Positions 45,882 to 54,982 of a DNA stretch of 64,000 nt are shown here, one piece after another (the first letter of the stretch is position 1; each line of letters opens with the position of its first letter). The stretch is taken from the NCBI RefSeq assembly GCF_024438035.1, contig NZ_JANFQF010000004.1, positions 62,001 through 126,000 of the forward strand, given 5' to 3'. A program made the position numbers and the translations under genes. Source of the stretch: Rhodococcus tibetensis. Lineage in GTDB: Bacteria > Actinomycetota > Actinomycetes > Mycobacteriales > Mycobacteriaceae. The notes under the pieces were generated by a model. The model searched no databases. It was not told the origin of the DNA and saw only the letters and a program-made list of their open reading frames with translations.

Positions 45882-47840
45882 TCAGTTGCCGGACGGGCGG
45901 AGGAACGGACGCTGGATCTTCTTCCACTGCGCGTACGTCTCGTAGGCGGTCCGGGTGGAGTCGAGGGTGCTGGTCGAGCTGACCGGCACGTCCCACCAGG
46001 ATTCGCTGTCCGGGGCCGCGATTCGCGGATCCGTCTCGACGTGGATGACGGTGGTGTTGTCGCTCGCCTTCGCCACCTTGACGGCGTCGGCGAACTCGGC
46101 GGCCGTGTTCGCGCGGATCACGTCGGCGCCGAGGCTCGCGGCGTTGGCCGCTAGATCGACGGGCAGGATGTCGCCGTCGAGCCGGCCGGAGTCGCCGCGG
46201 TAGCGGTAGTCGGTGCCGAACCGCTGCGAGCCGAGCGACTCCGACAGCGACCCGATGGACGCGAAGCCGTGGTTCTGCACGAGGACCACGATGACCTTGA
46301 CGTTCTCCTGCACGGCCGTGACGAGTTCGGTGGCCATCATCAGGTACGAGCCGTCGCCGACCATGATGAACACGTCGCGGTCGGGGCAGGCCATCTTGGC
46401 GCCGATGCCGCCGGCGATCTCGTACCCCATGCACGAGAACCCGTATTCGACGTGGTAGCCCTTGGAGTCGCGGGTGCGCCACAGCTTGTGCAGGTCGCCG
46501 GGCATGGAGCCGGCGGCGCACACGACGACGTCGCGCGGATCGGACAGCGTGTTGGCGAGACCGATGACCTGGTTCTGGTTCAGGCCGAGCGAGTCGTCGT
46601 CGATCTTGTAGACCGAGTCGACCGTGGACTCCCAGTGAGCTGCGTGTTCTACTGTGCGCGCTCGGTACTCGCCGGAAACCTGGTAGTCGCCCAGTGCCGC
46701 GGTGAGCGCCTCGAGTGCCTCGCGGGCGTCTGCGACGACGCTGACGCCGCCCTGCTTCACCGAGTCGATCGACGCGACGTTGATGTTGACGAACCGCACG
46801 TCGGGGTTGTTGAACGCGGTGCGCGACGCCGTGGTGAAATCGCTGTAACGGGTGCCGATGCCGATGATCACGTCGGCCTCGGTGGCGAGAGCGTTGGCCG
46901 CCGTGGTGCCGGTCGAGCCGATTGCGCCGACCGACTGCGGGTGGTCGTAGGGCAGTGAGCCCTTGCCGGCCTGACTCTGACCGACCGGGATGCCGGTCGC
47001 CTCGGCGAACGAGGCCAGTGTCTCGGTGGCGCCCGAGTAGATCAGGCCGCCGCCCGCGACGATCAGCGGCTTCTTCGCCGACCGGATCACGTCCGCGGCC
47101 CGCTCGATCACCGACTTCTCGGGAAGCGGCCGGGCCACGTGCCACGTGCGCTCGGCGAACAGTGACTCCGGCCAGTCGAACGCCTCCGCCTGCACGTCCT
47201 GCGGAATGGCGACGGTGGCCGCACCCGTCTCGACGGGGTCGGTCAGCACGCGCATCGCGCCGAGCAAGGCCGAAGGCAACTGCTCCGGTCGCCACACCCG
47301 GTCGAAGAAGCGCGACAGCGGTTTGAACGCGTCGTTGACGGTGACGTCGCCACTCGACGGCAGTTCGAGTTCCTGCAGCACCGGCGCGCTCGCGCGGGTC
47401 GCGAACGTGTCGGCGGGCAGGAGCAGGACGGGCAGCCGGTTGATGGTGGCGAGCGCCGCGCCCGTCAGCATGTTGGTCGAGCCGGGGCCGACGCTGGCCG
47501 ACACCGCCCACGTCTGCAGACGATCCTTCTGGCGCGCGTACGCGACCGCGCTGTGCACCATCGCCTGCTCGTTGCGCCCGAGGACGTACGGAAGTTCGGA
47601 TTCGGTACCGGCTTCGACGGCGTCGATCTCGGCCTGCAGCAGTGCCTGACCGAGCCCGGCGACGTTGCCGTGGCCGAAGATGCCGAAGCAGCCGGCGAAG
47701 AACTTGGTGCGCTCGCCGTCCCGCTCGACGTACTGATTGGCGAGGAAACGGATGGTTGCCTGAGCCACCGTGAGGTGGACGGTGCCCTCGGCGTTGGGGT
47801 TCTTGCTCGCCGATATCGGCGCGGTGGACACCACGGTCAT
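45882..47840 (-). CDS. iolD: 3D-(3,5/4)-trihydroxycyclohexane-1,2-dione hydrolase
   Basis: A 652-aa thiamine-diphosphate enzyme that opens the cyclohexane-dione ring to 5-deoxy-glucuronate. ThDP-family domains: N-terminal Glu region, middle Rossmann part (PLIVAGGGLIYSGA), and C-terminal ThDP/Mg motif GDGSYLMM...QNHGFASIG. ATG 47,840 overlaps the iolB stop (ATGA), so the two are coupled. Full length. Confidence 0.95.
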   Translation of the reverse strand: MTVVSTAPISASKNPNAEGTVHLTVAQATIRFLANQYVERDGERTKFFAGCFGIFGHGNVAGLGQALLQAEIDAVEAGTESELPYVLGRNEQAMVHSAVAYARQKDRLQTWAVSASVGPGSTNMLTGAALATINRLPVLLLPADTFATRASAPVLQELELPSSGDVTVNDAFKPLSRFFDRVWRPEQLPSALLGAMRVLTDPVETGAATVAIPQDVQAEAFDWPESLFAERTWHVARPLPEKSVIERAADVIRSAKKPLIVAGGGLIYSGATETLASFAEATGIPVGQSQAGKGSLPYDHPQSVGAIGSTGTTAANALATEADVIIGIGTRYSDFTTASRTAFNNPDVRFVNINVASIDSVKQGGVSVVADAREALEALTAALGDYQVSGEYRARTVEHAAHWESTVDSVYKIDDDSLGLNQNQVIGLANTLSDPRDVVVCAAGSMPGDLHKLWRTRDSKGYHVEYGFSCMGYEIAGGIGAKMACPDRDVFIMVGDGSYLMMATELVTAVQENVKVIVVLVQNHGFASIGSLSESLGSQRFGTDYRYRGDSGRLDGDILPVDLAANAASLGADVIRANTAAEFADAVKVAKASDNTTVIHVETDPRIAAPDSESWWDVPVSSTSTLDSTRTAYETYAQWKKIQRPFLRPSGN

Positions 47841-48733
47841 GCTCCTTCGGACGGTGCGTGGAGGGGGAGGCGGGGATCGACGGTCTGGTGTTCCCAGCTG
47901 CCGCGCAGCCAGGTGTGGGCCGGGTCGTCGCAGATGTTCCAGGCGCGGTCTTCGCCGGGCCCGGCCATGACGTTCAGGTAGTACATGTGATGTCCGGGGG
48001 CGGCGATCGACGGTCCGTGGTAGCCGTGCGGCACGAGGACCACGTCGCCGGAGCGCACTTCCTCGAGCACCTCGATGGGCCGCTCCGGAGTGCCGTACAC
48101 GCGATGGTAGCCGAATCCGGTCCCGCCGAAATCCACTGCGGTGGAATTGGCGTCGGCGATCTCGAAGTAGTAGATCTCCTCGAGCTGCGACTCGACGTCG
48201 CTGTTCTCGTCGTGCTTGTGGCTCGGGTACGACGACCAGTTGCCACCGGGAGTGATGACCTCGCACGCGATGATCGAATCGGCTTCGAAGCGATCGGCGG
48301 TGCCGAAGTTGTGCACCTGGCGGCTGCAATTGCCCGCGCCGCGCAGTTCGACGGAGATGTCGGCTGCCGGGACGTACCGGAACGGGAATTTCTGCCGCGC
48401 GCGGGCCCCACACAGGGCGAATCGTCCACCGGCCGCGCTCGTCACCGTGTAGGCCGAATCCCGGCCCACGTAGGCGAAGTCGCTCGGTCCGTCGAACACG
48501 GACCGCCGTCCGGTGAGGGCGAACTCGGTGCCCACGCTCGACACCGCCGCGGACCCGGCCAGTGGCACGACGATGATCTCGTCGTCACCGGACGCGAGTT
48601 CGGCCGACCCGCCGGCGGCCAGGGTGAGCACCCGGAGACTCGATTCGGTCCAGCCCGCGGATTCGGGGGTGACCTCGAGGTCGAACGGTCCGGTGGCCGC
48701 GGAACCGACCGGCACGTAGTACTTGCTGTTCAT
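47837..48733 (-). CDS. iolB: 5-Deoxy-glucuronate isomerase
   Basis: A 298-aa bicupin that isomerises 5-deoxy-D-glucuronate to 2-deoxy-5-keto-D-gluconate. The metal ligands lie in PSHKHDENSDVESQLEEIYY and in VLVPHGYHGPSIAAPGHHMYY. ATG 48,733. Translationally coupled to iolD and 21 bases downstream of the aldolase gene. Confidence 0.95.
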   Translation of the reverse strand: MNSKYYVPVGSAATGPFDLEVTPESAGWTESSLRVLTLAAGGSAELASGDDEIIVVPLAGSAAVSSVGTEFALTGRRSVFDGPSDFAYVGRDSAYTVTSAAGGRFALCGARARQKFPFRYVPAADISVELRGAGNCSRQVHNFGTADRFEADSIIACEVITPGGNWSSYPSHKHDENSDVESQLEEIYYFEIADANSTAVDFGGTGFGYHRVYGTPERPIEVLEEVRSGDVVLVPHGYHGPSIAAPGHHMYYLNVMAGPGEDRAWNICDDPAHTWLRGSWEHQTVDPRLPLHAPSEGA

Positions 48734-48754
48734 CGTGGGCCTCTCCGGCGTGCG

Positions 48755-49654
48755 TCAGTGAACGAGGGATACGGCGGTGTCGACCGCGGCGGCGACGTCC
48801 TCGTCCCGCGGGTACAGCAGGGTGCGGCCGACGATCAGGCCGCGGACCGACGGAAGCGCCAGCGCCTTGGCCCAGCTCGCGAACGTTTCCTCGGGGGATA
48901 TCTGTGGGTCTCCGCCGAGCAGCAGCGTCGGAAGCGTCGTCGCATCCATCACACGTTCCATCTCGTCGACCACCGGAAGCTTCATCCACGTGTACGCGGA
49001 CGTGGACCCCAGGCCCTGGCTGATGTGGATCGACTTGATCACGGCGTCGGCGCTGAGATCGTTCTTGACCTTGCCGTCGACACGCCGCGACAGGAACGGT
49101 TCCACCATGGCCATCAGTCCGGCCTCGGCCAGCGCATCGACCGCCTGGGCGCACGTGGTAAGGGTGGAGAGTGTGCCGGGGTCGTCGAGATCGATGCGGC
49201 ACAGCATCTTTCCGCCGTTCATGCCGGCCTTCGCGGTGCCGGCCGCGGTGTAGCCGGTCATCCGGTCGTCGAGTTCGAAACTGGCGCCGGCCAGGCCGCC
49301 GCGGTTCATCGACGAGATGACCACCTTGTCGTCGAGCGCGCCGAGCAGCACCAGATCGTCGAGGATGTCGGCGGTGGCGAGCACGCCGTCCACACCGGGG
49401 TTGCGAAGGGCGGTGCGGAGGCGGTCGAGGAGGTCGGTGCGACTGTTCATCGCGGTCGGGCGGTCGCCGACCGAGAGCGCGCCGCGGGCGGGGTGGTCGG
49501 CGGCGACGATCATGAGCCGGCCGTTACCGCGCACCGTGGGCCGGGCGATCCGGGTAGCCCAGGCGCGGTCGATGGCGGCCGGGTCGTTCGCGCGTACCTC
49601 GGTGACGTCGGCGTAGGACGCGCAGACTGCGCGGTGAGCGAGGGTTTCAGACAT
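48755..49654 (-). CDS. Deoxyketogluconate-phosphate aldolase-like (beta/alpha)8 protein
   Basis: A 299-aa barrel protein of the family named after C. glutamicum Cgl0159. RLMIVAADHPARGAL, GMNGGKMLCRIDLDD and TLLLGGDPQISPEETF resemble DeoC/LacD aldolases, with the Schiff-base Lys probably in the GMNGGK or YTWMKLP region. It takes the place of IolJ, cleaving 2-deoxy-5-keto-gluconate-6-P to DHAP and malonate semialdehyde. ATG 49,654 overlaps iolC by 8 bases. Role inferred from position. Confidence 0.8.
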   Translation of the reverse strand: MSETLAHRAVCASYADVTEVRANDPAAIDRAWATRIARPTVRGNGRLMIVAADHPARGALSVGDRPTAMNSRTDLLDRLRTALRNPGVDGVLATADILDDLVLLGALDDKVVISSMNRGGLAGASFELDDRMTGYTAAGTAKAGMNGGKMLCRIDLDDPGTLSTLTTCAQAVDALAEAGLMAMVEPFLSRRVDGKVKNDLSADAVIKSIHISQGLGSTSAYTWMKLPVVDEMERVMDATTLPTLLLGGDPQISPEETFASWAKALALPSVRGLIVGRTLLYPRDEDVAAAVDTAVSLVH

Positions 49655-50636
49655 TGACGGCCTCCGAAGCGGTGGACTCGGCGAGCTCCCGGACCTCGTC
49701 GGCCGTCGGCATCGCGGTGGAGCATTCGAGCCGGGAAGCGACGATCGCCCCCGCGGCGTTGGCATAGCGCAAGATCTTCTCGAGCGGCCACCCGGCGAGC
49801 AGGCCGTGGCACAGCGTGCCGCCGAAGCTGTCACCGGCACCGAGGCCGTTGACCACCTGGACGTCGTTCGGGGGCACCGTGATGCTCTGGGTGCGCGTTT
49901 TCCCGAGGACGCCCTTGGGGCCCTGCTTGACGATGGCCAGTTCGACGCCGAGGTCGAGCAAGGCGTCGGCCGCCTTGTGCGCGTTGGTCTCGCCGACCGC
50001 GATCTCGCACTCCTCGCGGTTGCCGACCGCGACGGTGACCTGCTGGAGGGCGCGCTGCACCTGAGCGGTGGCCTCGGCGGGGGAGGACCAGAACATCGGG
50101 CGGTAGTCGAGATCGAGGACGGTATGGCTGCGGCGTCCGCGCGCCTCCCAGGCTGCGAAATGGCTACTGCGGCTGGGCTCTTCGGACAGTCCGGTGACGG
50201 TCGACCAGTAGAGCTTCGCGTCGCGGACCGCGTCGAGGTCGAGGTCCGACGGCGTCACCTGCAGGTCCGGGGCGACAGGCTTGCGGTAGAAGTACAGCGG
50301 AAAGTCGTCCGGCGGGAAGATCTCACAGAACGTGACGGGAGTCGGGTGCTCGGTGTCGATGCCGACGTAGCGGTTGTCGACACCGAGGTCGGTGAGTGCC
50401 GTGCGGACGAAGCGTCCGAACGGATCGTTGCCGACTCCCGAGATGAGGGCGCTGCGGCAGCCGAGGCGGGCGGCGGCAACGGCGACGTTGGCCGCGCTTC
50501 CGCCGAGGAACTTGCCGAACGTCTCGACGTGCTCGAGCCCGACACCGGTCTGGAGTGGATAGATGTCCACGCCGCAGCGCCCGATGGCGAGGACGTCCAC
50601 TCCACTCTGGCTGGGTTGCGTCTGGAAGGTGGTCAA
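49647..50636 (-). CDS. iolC: 5-Dehydro-2-deoxygluconokinase
   Basis: A 329-aa PfkB kinase phosphorylating 2-deoxy-5-keto-D-gluconate. N-terminal LAIGRCGVDIYP and GGSAANVAVAAARLG, then the catalytic NGLGAGDSFGG (anion hole and base Asp) are intact. TTG 50,636 is chosen: GGGAG lies 6 bases upstream and the family core begins right after it; ATG 50,708 and 50,726 would add a Pro/Arg-rich extension. First gene of the leftward iol operon, divergent from iolR-like gntR. Confidence 0.9.
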   Translation of the reverse strand: MTTFQTQPSQSGVDVLAIGRCGVDIYPLQTGVGLEHVETFGKFLGGSAANVAVAAARLGCRSALISGVGNDPFGRFVRTALTDLGVDNRYVGIDTEHPTPVTFCEIFPPDDFPLYFYRKPVAPDLQVTPSDLDLDAVRDAKLYWSTVTGLSEEPSRSSHFAAWEARGRRSHTVLDLDYRPMFWSSPAEATAQVQRALQQVTVAVGNREECEIAVGETNAHKAADALLDLGVELAIVKQGPKGVLGKTRTQSITVPPNDVQVVNGLGAGDSFGGTLCHGLLAGWPLEKILRYANAAGAIVASRLECSTAMPTADEVRELAESTASEAVNV

Positions 50637-50731
50637 GGCTGACTCCCGTGAAGGTCGTGGTGGGTGGTCTGCGCAGAGCGCCGAGGTCTTGCTGAAACTG
50701 TGCTCCATTTCACCGCCCGCTGTCAACAGTT

Positions 50732-50741
50732 TGTCCTGACA
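50732..50741. promoter_or_regulatory. IolR-type operator between iolC and gntR
   Basis: TGTCCTGACA matches all ten positions of the C. glutamicum IolR motif, which I recall as KGWCHTRACA. It sits 96 bases upstream of both iolC and the GntR gene. An accompanying ACTTGAAGTCAA (50,747-50,758) recurs almost identically before the ABC importer. Confidence 0.65.
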
Positions 50742-50837
50742 TTATTACTTGAAGTCAATCGGGTGTTAGTGTTCGCATACACTTCGGGAAAAGTTGGCGG
50801 CAACTGACGTCGCCCGCGAAGAGGATCGGAGTTGTCC

Positions 50838-51575
50838 GTGGGTGCACCGCTCGCAGTCGAGCTCGACCGATCGAGCCCAATTCCGCTGTATTTCCAGCTC
50901 GCCCAGACGATCGAGAATGCGATCATCGGTGGGGAGCTTGCGCCCGGTGATCGCTTCGAGAACGAACTTGCTCTCGCCAAACGTTTGAACCTGTCGCGAC
51001 CCACCACCCGCCGCGCCATCCAGGAACTCGTCGACAAGGGGTTGCTGGTCCGCAAGCGGGGTGTCGGCACGCAGGTGGTGCAGAGCGCCGTGCATCGTCC
51101 GGTCGAGCTCACCAGCCTTTTCGACGACCTCGCTCGGGCGGGGCAGAGCCCGACCACCAAGCTGCTCGACTACGGGATCGGGGTGCCCTCCGCCGAGGTC
51201 GCTGCCGAGCTCAACTTGTCGGAAGGCTCGGAGGTCGCCTCGATCCGGCGGCTGCGGAGCACTAACGGAGAGCCGCTCGCGCTGATGACCAACCACATTC
51301 CGGTCGACCTCGCACCCGACGCCGAGGAACTCGAGACGCAGGGCCTCTACCACGCACTGCGCGCCCGCGGAGTGCACATCCGGCTGGCCCGGCAGCGCAT
51401 CGGCGCGAAGGCGGCGAGCAAGGCGGAGGCGAATCTTCTCGACGAGAAGACCGGGGCGCCGCTGCTGACGATGAACCGGACCGCGTTCGACGATTCGGGC
51501 AGCGCCGTCGAGTTCGGCAGCCACTGCTACCGGGCGTCGCGGTACTACTTCGACACCACGGTTGTCGACCGGTAG
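50838..51575 (+). CDS. iolR: GntR/HutC-family regulator, IolR-like
   Basis: A 245-aa repressor. N-terminal winged helix PLYFQLAQTIENAIIGGELA ... SRPTTRRAIQELVDKGLL with the wing RKRGVGTQVV, then a UTRA ligand domain (SIRRLRSTNGEPLALMTNHI, YHALRARGV). Divergent from the iol operon with an IolR-like box between them, so it probably represses iol genes and itself, relieved by an inositol intermediate. GTG 50,838 has GGAG at good spacing; TTG 50,832 is too close. Confidence 0.88.
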   Translation: MGAPLAVELDRSSPIPLYFQLAQTIENAIIGGELAPGDRFENELALAKRLNLSRPTTRRAIQELVDKGLLVRKRGVGTQVVQSAVHRPVELTSLFDDLARAGQSPTTKLLDYGIGVPSAEVAAELNLSEGSEVASIRRLRSTNGEPLALMTNHIPVDLAPDAEELETQGLYHALRARGVHIRLARQRIGAKAASKAEANLLDEKTGAPLLTMNRTAFDDSGSAVEFGSHCYRASRYYFDTTVVDR

Positions 51576-51630
51576 GGCACTGCCCGCGTCGTTTCCCCGG
51601 GGACTGGCAGCGGTTCGCTGTACCGCCTGA

Positions 51631-51927
51631 TTGATGCGGCGCTTCGGGATTCGGGCGGTGTTGATCTGGAACGGTGTGCTGACGATCGGCTGTTTCGGCC
51701 TGCTGGCCACGACGCCCCTATCGGTTCTCGTCGCAATCCTGTTCGTCAGCGGAGCGCTGCGCTCGATCGGATTCTCCGCATATAACAGCCTTGTCTTCGC
51801 TGATGTGGGACCGGCGGAACCGACCGATGCCAATACTCTGAACGCGGCCCTGCAGGAGCTTGCGGCAGCGGTCGGCAACCCGTCGGACTGTTTGATATGC
51901 AGTCCTAATGTCAGAACAAAGTGTTGA
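51631..51927 (+). pseudogene. C-terminal fragment of an MFS transporter
   Basis: About 90 codons resemble the last helices of a DHA2-type MFS protein (FGIRAVLIWNGVLTIG, ILFVSGALRSIGFSAYNSL, VFADVGPAE). There is no N-terminal part, and the end runs into the IolR-like box and promoter of the next gene, so the C-terminus is also lost. A remnant, not a functional carrier. Confidence 0.75.
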
Positions 51928-51952
51928 CTTTCAAGTATGACCCGTATTACAT
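51909..51952 (+). promoter_or_regulatory. Promoter and IolR-like box of the ABC importer
   Basis: TGTCAGAACA (51,909-51,918) is the reverse complement of a 9/10 match to the IolR motif. TTGACT (51,924-51,929), a 17-base spacer and TTACAT (51,947-51,952) form a good promoter. The block TTGACTTTCAAGTA resembles TTGACTTCAAGTA in the iolC/iolR region, suggesting co-regulation. Confidence 0.6.
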
Positions 51953-52018
51953 CTTCCTGAGAGGGCCGGGCCGGATCCTGCGATTCGGCCGCCCGATTTC
52001 ACCCGAGAGGAAGTCCAC

Positions 52019-53020
52019 ATGACGTTTCTGAAGGACCGTACGGGGGCGGCAATCATTGCGGGTTCGGCCGTGATCGTGCTGGGTCTCGCGTCCTGCTCGA
52101 GCACCGGGGGAAGGCCCGACAGCTCGGGCAGCGGGATGGGGGCGGGAACCGCCGACACCCCCAGGGCCACCGTCGCGATGATCACGCACGAGGTGCCCGG
52201 TGACTCCTTCTGGGATCTGATCCGCAAGGGGGCCGAGACGGCCGCAGCCAAGGACAACATCGAACTCCGATACTCGGCGGACCCGGAGGCGCCGAACCAG
52301 GCCAACCTTGTGCAGAGCGCTATCGACAGCGATGTCGACGGCATCGCGGTCACGCTGGCCAAGCCGGAAGCGATGGCCCCAGCGGTGGAGAGCGCCCTGT
52401 CCGCTGGGATTCCCGTCGTAGCCTTCAACTCGGGCTTCGACCAGTACAAGGCGGATGACATACAGCAGTACTTCGGGCAGGACGAGATGCTCGCCGGAGT
52501 GGCGGCCGGTGAACGTCTCGACAAGGACGGGGCAAAGAAGGTGCTCTGTGTGATACAGGAACAGGGTCAGGTGGCCCTGGAATCCCGGTGCGCCGGTGTC
52601 ACGAAAGGTTTCCGGGGGCAGACCGAGATCCTGAACGTCAACAGCAAGGACATGCCGTCGGTCGAGTCCACGATAACCGCAAAACTGCAGCAGGACCCTT
52701 CCGTCGATCACGTCGTGGCCCTCGGTGCTCCGATCGCTCTGACCGCGGCGCAGTCGGTCACCAACGCCGGCAGCGACGCGAAGGTGGTCACCTTCGACAC
52801 CAACGCCGCACTCGTCGATGCCATCAAGTCCGGTGCCGTGCAGTGGGCTGTCGACCAGCAGCCGTTCCTGCAGGGATACCTCGCTGTCGACTCGCTCTGG
52901 CTGTATCTCAACAACGGCAACACGATCGGTGGTGGCACCCCGACCCTGACCGGCCCGGCCTTCATCGACCAATCAAATATCGACTCGGTCGCCGAGTATG
53001 CCGAGAACGGGACTCGCTGA
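52019..53020 (+). CDS. Sugar ABC importer, substrate-binding lipoprotein
   Basis: A 333-aa periplasmic-binding-family lipoprotein. The signal ends in VIVLGLASCSS, with a lipobox LASC and Cys at about residue 26. The mature part is a ribose/inositol-type bilobal binder (MITHEVPGDSFWDLIRKGAE, DGIAVTLAKPEAM, VVAFNSGFDQ). Start ATG with AGAGGAAG upstream. First gene of binding protein-permease-ATPase; co-regulation with iol suggests an inositol ligand. Confidence 0.92.
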   Translation: MTFLKDRTGAAIIAGSAVIVLGLASCSSTGGRPDSSGSGMGAGTADTPRATVAMITHEVPGDSFWDLIRKGAETAAAKDNIELRYSADPEAPNQANLVQSAIDSDVDGIAVTLAKPEAMAPAVESALSAGIPVVAFNSGFDQYKADDIQQYFGQDEMLAGVAAGERLDKDGAKKVLCVIQEQGQVALESRCAGVTKGFRGQTEILNVNSKDMPSVESTITAKLQQDPSVDHVVALGAPIALTAAQSVTNAGSDAKVVTFDTNAALVDAIKSGAVQWAVDQQPFLQGYLAVDSLWLYLNNGNTIGGGTPTLTGPAFIDQSNIDSVAEYAENGTR

Positions 53021-53044
53021 GTTTCTCGGCACGGAAGGGAAGAC

Positions 53045-54103
53045 ATGTCCACACAGTCCGATATGGACCTCGCCAGTCATAAGATCGTCACCGACGAGCG
53101 GGTCAAGGAGCAGAAACGCCTGCAACGCCTGCTCATTCGTCCCGAAGTGGGGTCGCTGTTCGGTGCCGTTGCAATCTTCATCTTCTTCGCGATCGTGGCG
53201 CCTCCGTTTCGTACTCCCGAGGCCTTGGCAACGGTGCTCTACGCCAGTTCGACCATCGGCATCATGGCCTGTGCAGTTGCCCTGCTCATGATCGGCGGGG
53301 AGTTCGACCTCTCGGCCGGTGTCGCAGTGACCACCAGTTCCATTGCGGCGTCGATGATCTCGTACAACCTCCATCTCAATCTGTGGGTGGGCGCCGCCCT
53401 CGCACTCGTCGTGTCGCTGGCCGTTGGCTTCCTCAACGGCTATCTCGTGATGCGCACCAAGATCCCCAGCTTCCTCATCACCCTGAGCTCTTTTCTCATG
53501 CTGACCGGTATCAACCTTGCCGTCACCAAGCTCGTCACCGGTCAGGTCGCCACCCCCAGCGTCTCCGACATGCAGGGTTTCGACTCCGCAAAGAAGGTGT
53601 TCGCGTCGTCGTTCGTGATCGGCGGGATTTCCGTCCGCATTACCGTCCTGTGGTGGCTGCTGTTCACCGCGATCGCGACGTACGTACTGTTCAAGACCCG
53701 GATCGGCAACTGGATCTTCGCCGTCGGCGGCAGTCAGGACAGCGCCCGGGCGGTCGGCGTTCCGGTCACGAAGGTCAAGATCGGCCTGTTCATGACCGTC
53801 GGCTTCGCGGCCTGGTTCGTCGGTATGCACTTGCTGTTCTCGTTCGACACGGTGCAGTCCGGCCAGGGCGTCGGCAACGAGTTCCTGTACATCATCGCCG
53901 CGGTCATCGGCGGTTGCCTGCTGACCGGCGGGTACGGTACCGCAATCGGTGCGGCCATCGGCGCGTTCATCTTCGGCATGACCAACCAGGGCATCGTCTA
54001 CGCCGGCTGGAACCCCGACTGGTTCAAGTTCTTCCTCGGTGCGATGCTGCTCTTCGCCGTCGTCGCCAACAACGCATTCCGCAACTACGCCGCGAAAAGG
54101 TGA
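53045..54103 (+). CDS. Sugar ABC importer, permease
   Basis: A 352-aa integral membrane protein with 8-10 helices, of the RbsC/XylH branched family. GGEFDLSAGVAVTTSSIAAS (about 81-100) is the conserved region following helix 3, and GGYGTAIGAAIGAFIFGM near 298-315 the C-terminal one. Located between binding protein and ATPase, 6 bases from the latter. Intact. Confidence 0.92.
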   Translation: MSTQSDMDLASHKIVTDERVKEQKRLQRLLIRPEVGSLFGAVAIFIFFAIVAPPFRTPEALATVLYASSTIGIMACAVALLMIGGEFDLSAGVAVTTSSIAASMISYNLHLNLWVGAALALVVSLAVGFLNGYLVMRTKIPSFLITLSSFLMLTGINLAVTKLVTGQVATPSVSDMQGFDSAKKVFASSFVIGGISVRITVLWWLLFTAIATYVLFKTRIGNWIFAVGGSQDSARAVGVPVTKVKIGLFMTVGFAAWFVGMHLLFSFDTVQSGQGVGNEFLYIIAAVIGGCLLTGGYGTAIGAAIGAFIFGMTNQGIVYAGWNPDWFKFFLGAMLLFAVVANNAFRNYAAKR

Positions 54104-54109
54104 GGGTCC

Positions 54110-54922
54110 ATGAGTACGACCGCTGAAGTTCCCGTCGATTCGGAGTCGGGTGGCAAGGTGCCCCTGATCGAACTGAAGAACGTCGGCAAGCAGTACGGCA
54201 ACATCATCGCGCTCCAGGGGATCAACCTGCGCGTAGGGGCGGGCGAGGTCACCGGTGTTCTCGGCGACAACGGCGCCGGAAAGTCGACTCTCATCAAGAT
54301 CATCTCGGGTCTGCACCAGCAGAGCGAAGGCGAACTGCTCGTGGACGGTAAACCCACGACGTTCCGTAATCCCAAGGAGGCGTTGCAGAAGGGCATCGCC
54401 ACCGTGTACCAGGACCTCGCGGTGGTGTCGTTGATGCCGGTGTGGCGAAACTTCTTCCTCGGACAGGAGCTGCGGAAGGGTGGGCTGATCAAGTCGCTCG
54501 ACGCCGACGCGATGAGGGCGACCACCAAATCGGAACTGGCCAAGATGGGTATCGACCTGCCCGACGTCGATGCGCCGATCGGGTCGTTGTCGGGTGGCCA
54601 GCGGCAATGCGTCGCCATTGCCCGGGCCATCTTCTTCGGAGCCCGCGTCCTCATCCTCGACGAGCCGACGGCCGCGCTCGGGGTCAAGCAGTCGGGCATG
54701 GTGCTGCGATACATCTCCGCCGCCAAGGAGCAGGGGTTCGGGGTCGTGTTCATCACCCACAATCCGCATCACGCCTATATGGTCGGTGACCACTTCGTGT
54801 TGCTCAATCGCGGACAGCAGAAGCTCGACTGCACCTTCGACAACATCACACTCGAAGAACTGACTCAGCAGATGGCGGGCGGCGACGAGCTCGAAGCACT
54901 CACCCACGAACTGCGGCGTTAG
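54110..54922 (+). CDS. Sugar ABC importer, single-domain ATPase
   Basis: A 270-aa ABC ATPase. Walker A GDNGAGKST (about 57-65), signature LSGGQRQ (about 161-167), Walker B LILDEPTAALG. Only one ABC domain, whereas most RbsA-type sugar ATPases carry two; single-domain forms such as FrcA-like proteins occur in this family and dimerise. Completes the importer operon and is followed by a palindromic terminator. Confidence 0.92.
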   Translation: MSTTAEVPVDSESGGKVPLIELKNVGKQYGNIIALQGINLRVGAGEVTGVLGDNGAGKSTLIKIISGLHQQSEGELLVDGKPTTFRNPKEALQKGIATVYQDLAVVSLMPVWRNFFLGQELRKGGLIKSLDADAMRATTKSELAKMGIDLPDVDAPIGSLSGGQRQCVAIARAIFFGARVLILDEPTAALGVKQSGMVLRYISAAKEQGFGVVFITHNPHHAYMVGDHFVLLNRGQQKLDCTFDNITLEELTQQMAGGDELEALTHELRR

Positions 54923-54936
54923 GCACTGACACGACG

Positions 54937-54964
54937 ATGCGCCCGGCACATGTGCCGGGCGCAT
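54937..54964. terminator. 28-base perfect palindrome, bidirectional terminator
   Basis: The 28 bases at 54,937-54,964 (half-site ATGCGCCCGGCACA) form a perfect palindrome between the convergent ABC ATPase and MHS transporter genes. Stable in either direction; no T-run follows on either side. Confidence 0.7.
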
Positions 54965-54982
54965 GGTTCGTTTCCGAGCGGG

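Noticed and set aside
45843-47511. Long upstream extension of the iolE frame
   Set aside because: It lies antisense-frame over iolD, is Arg-rich noise, and iolE has its own ribosome site and start at 45,843.
52973-54964. A 663-codon minus-strand frame over the ABC permease and ATPase
   Set aside because: Shadow of two clear transporter genes; composition dominated by Asp, Gly, Arg and His.
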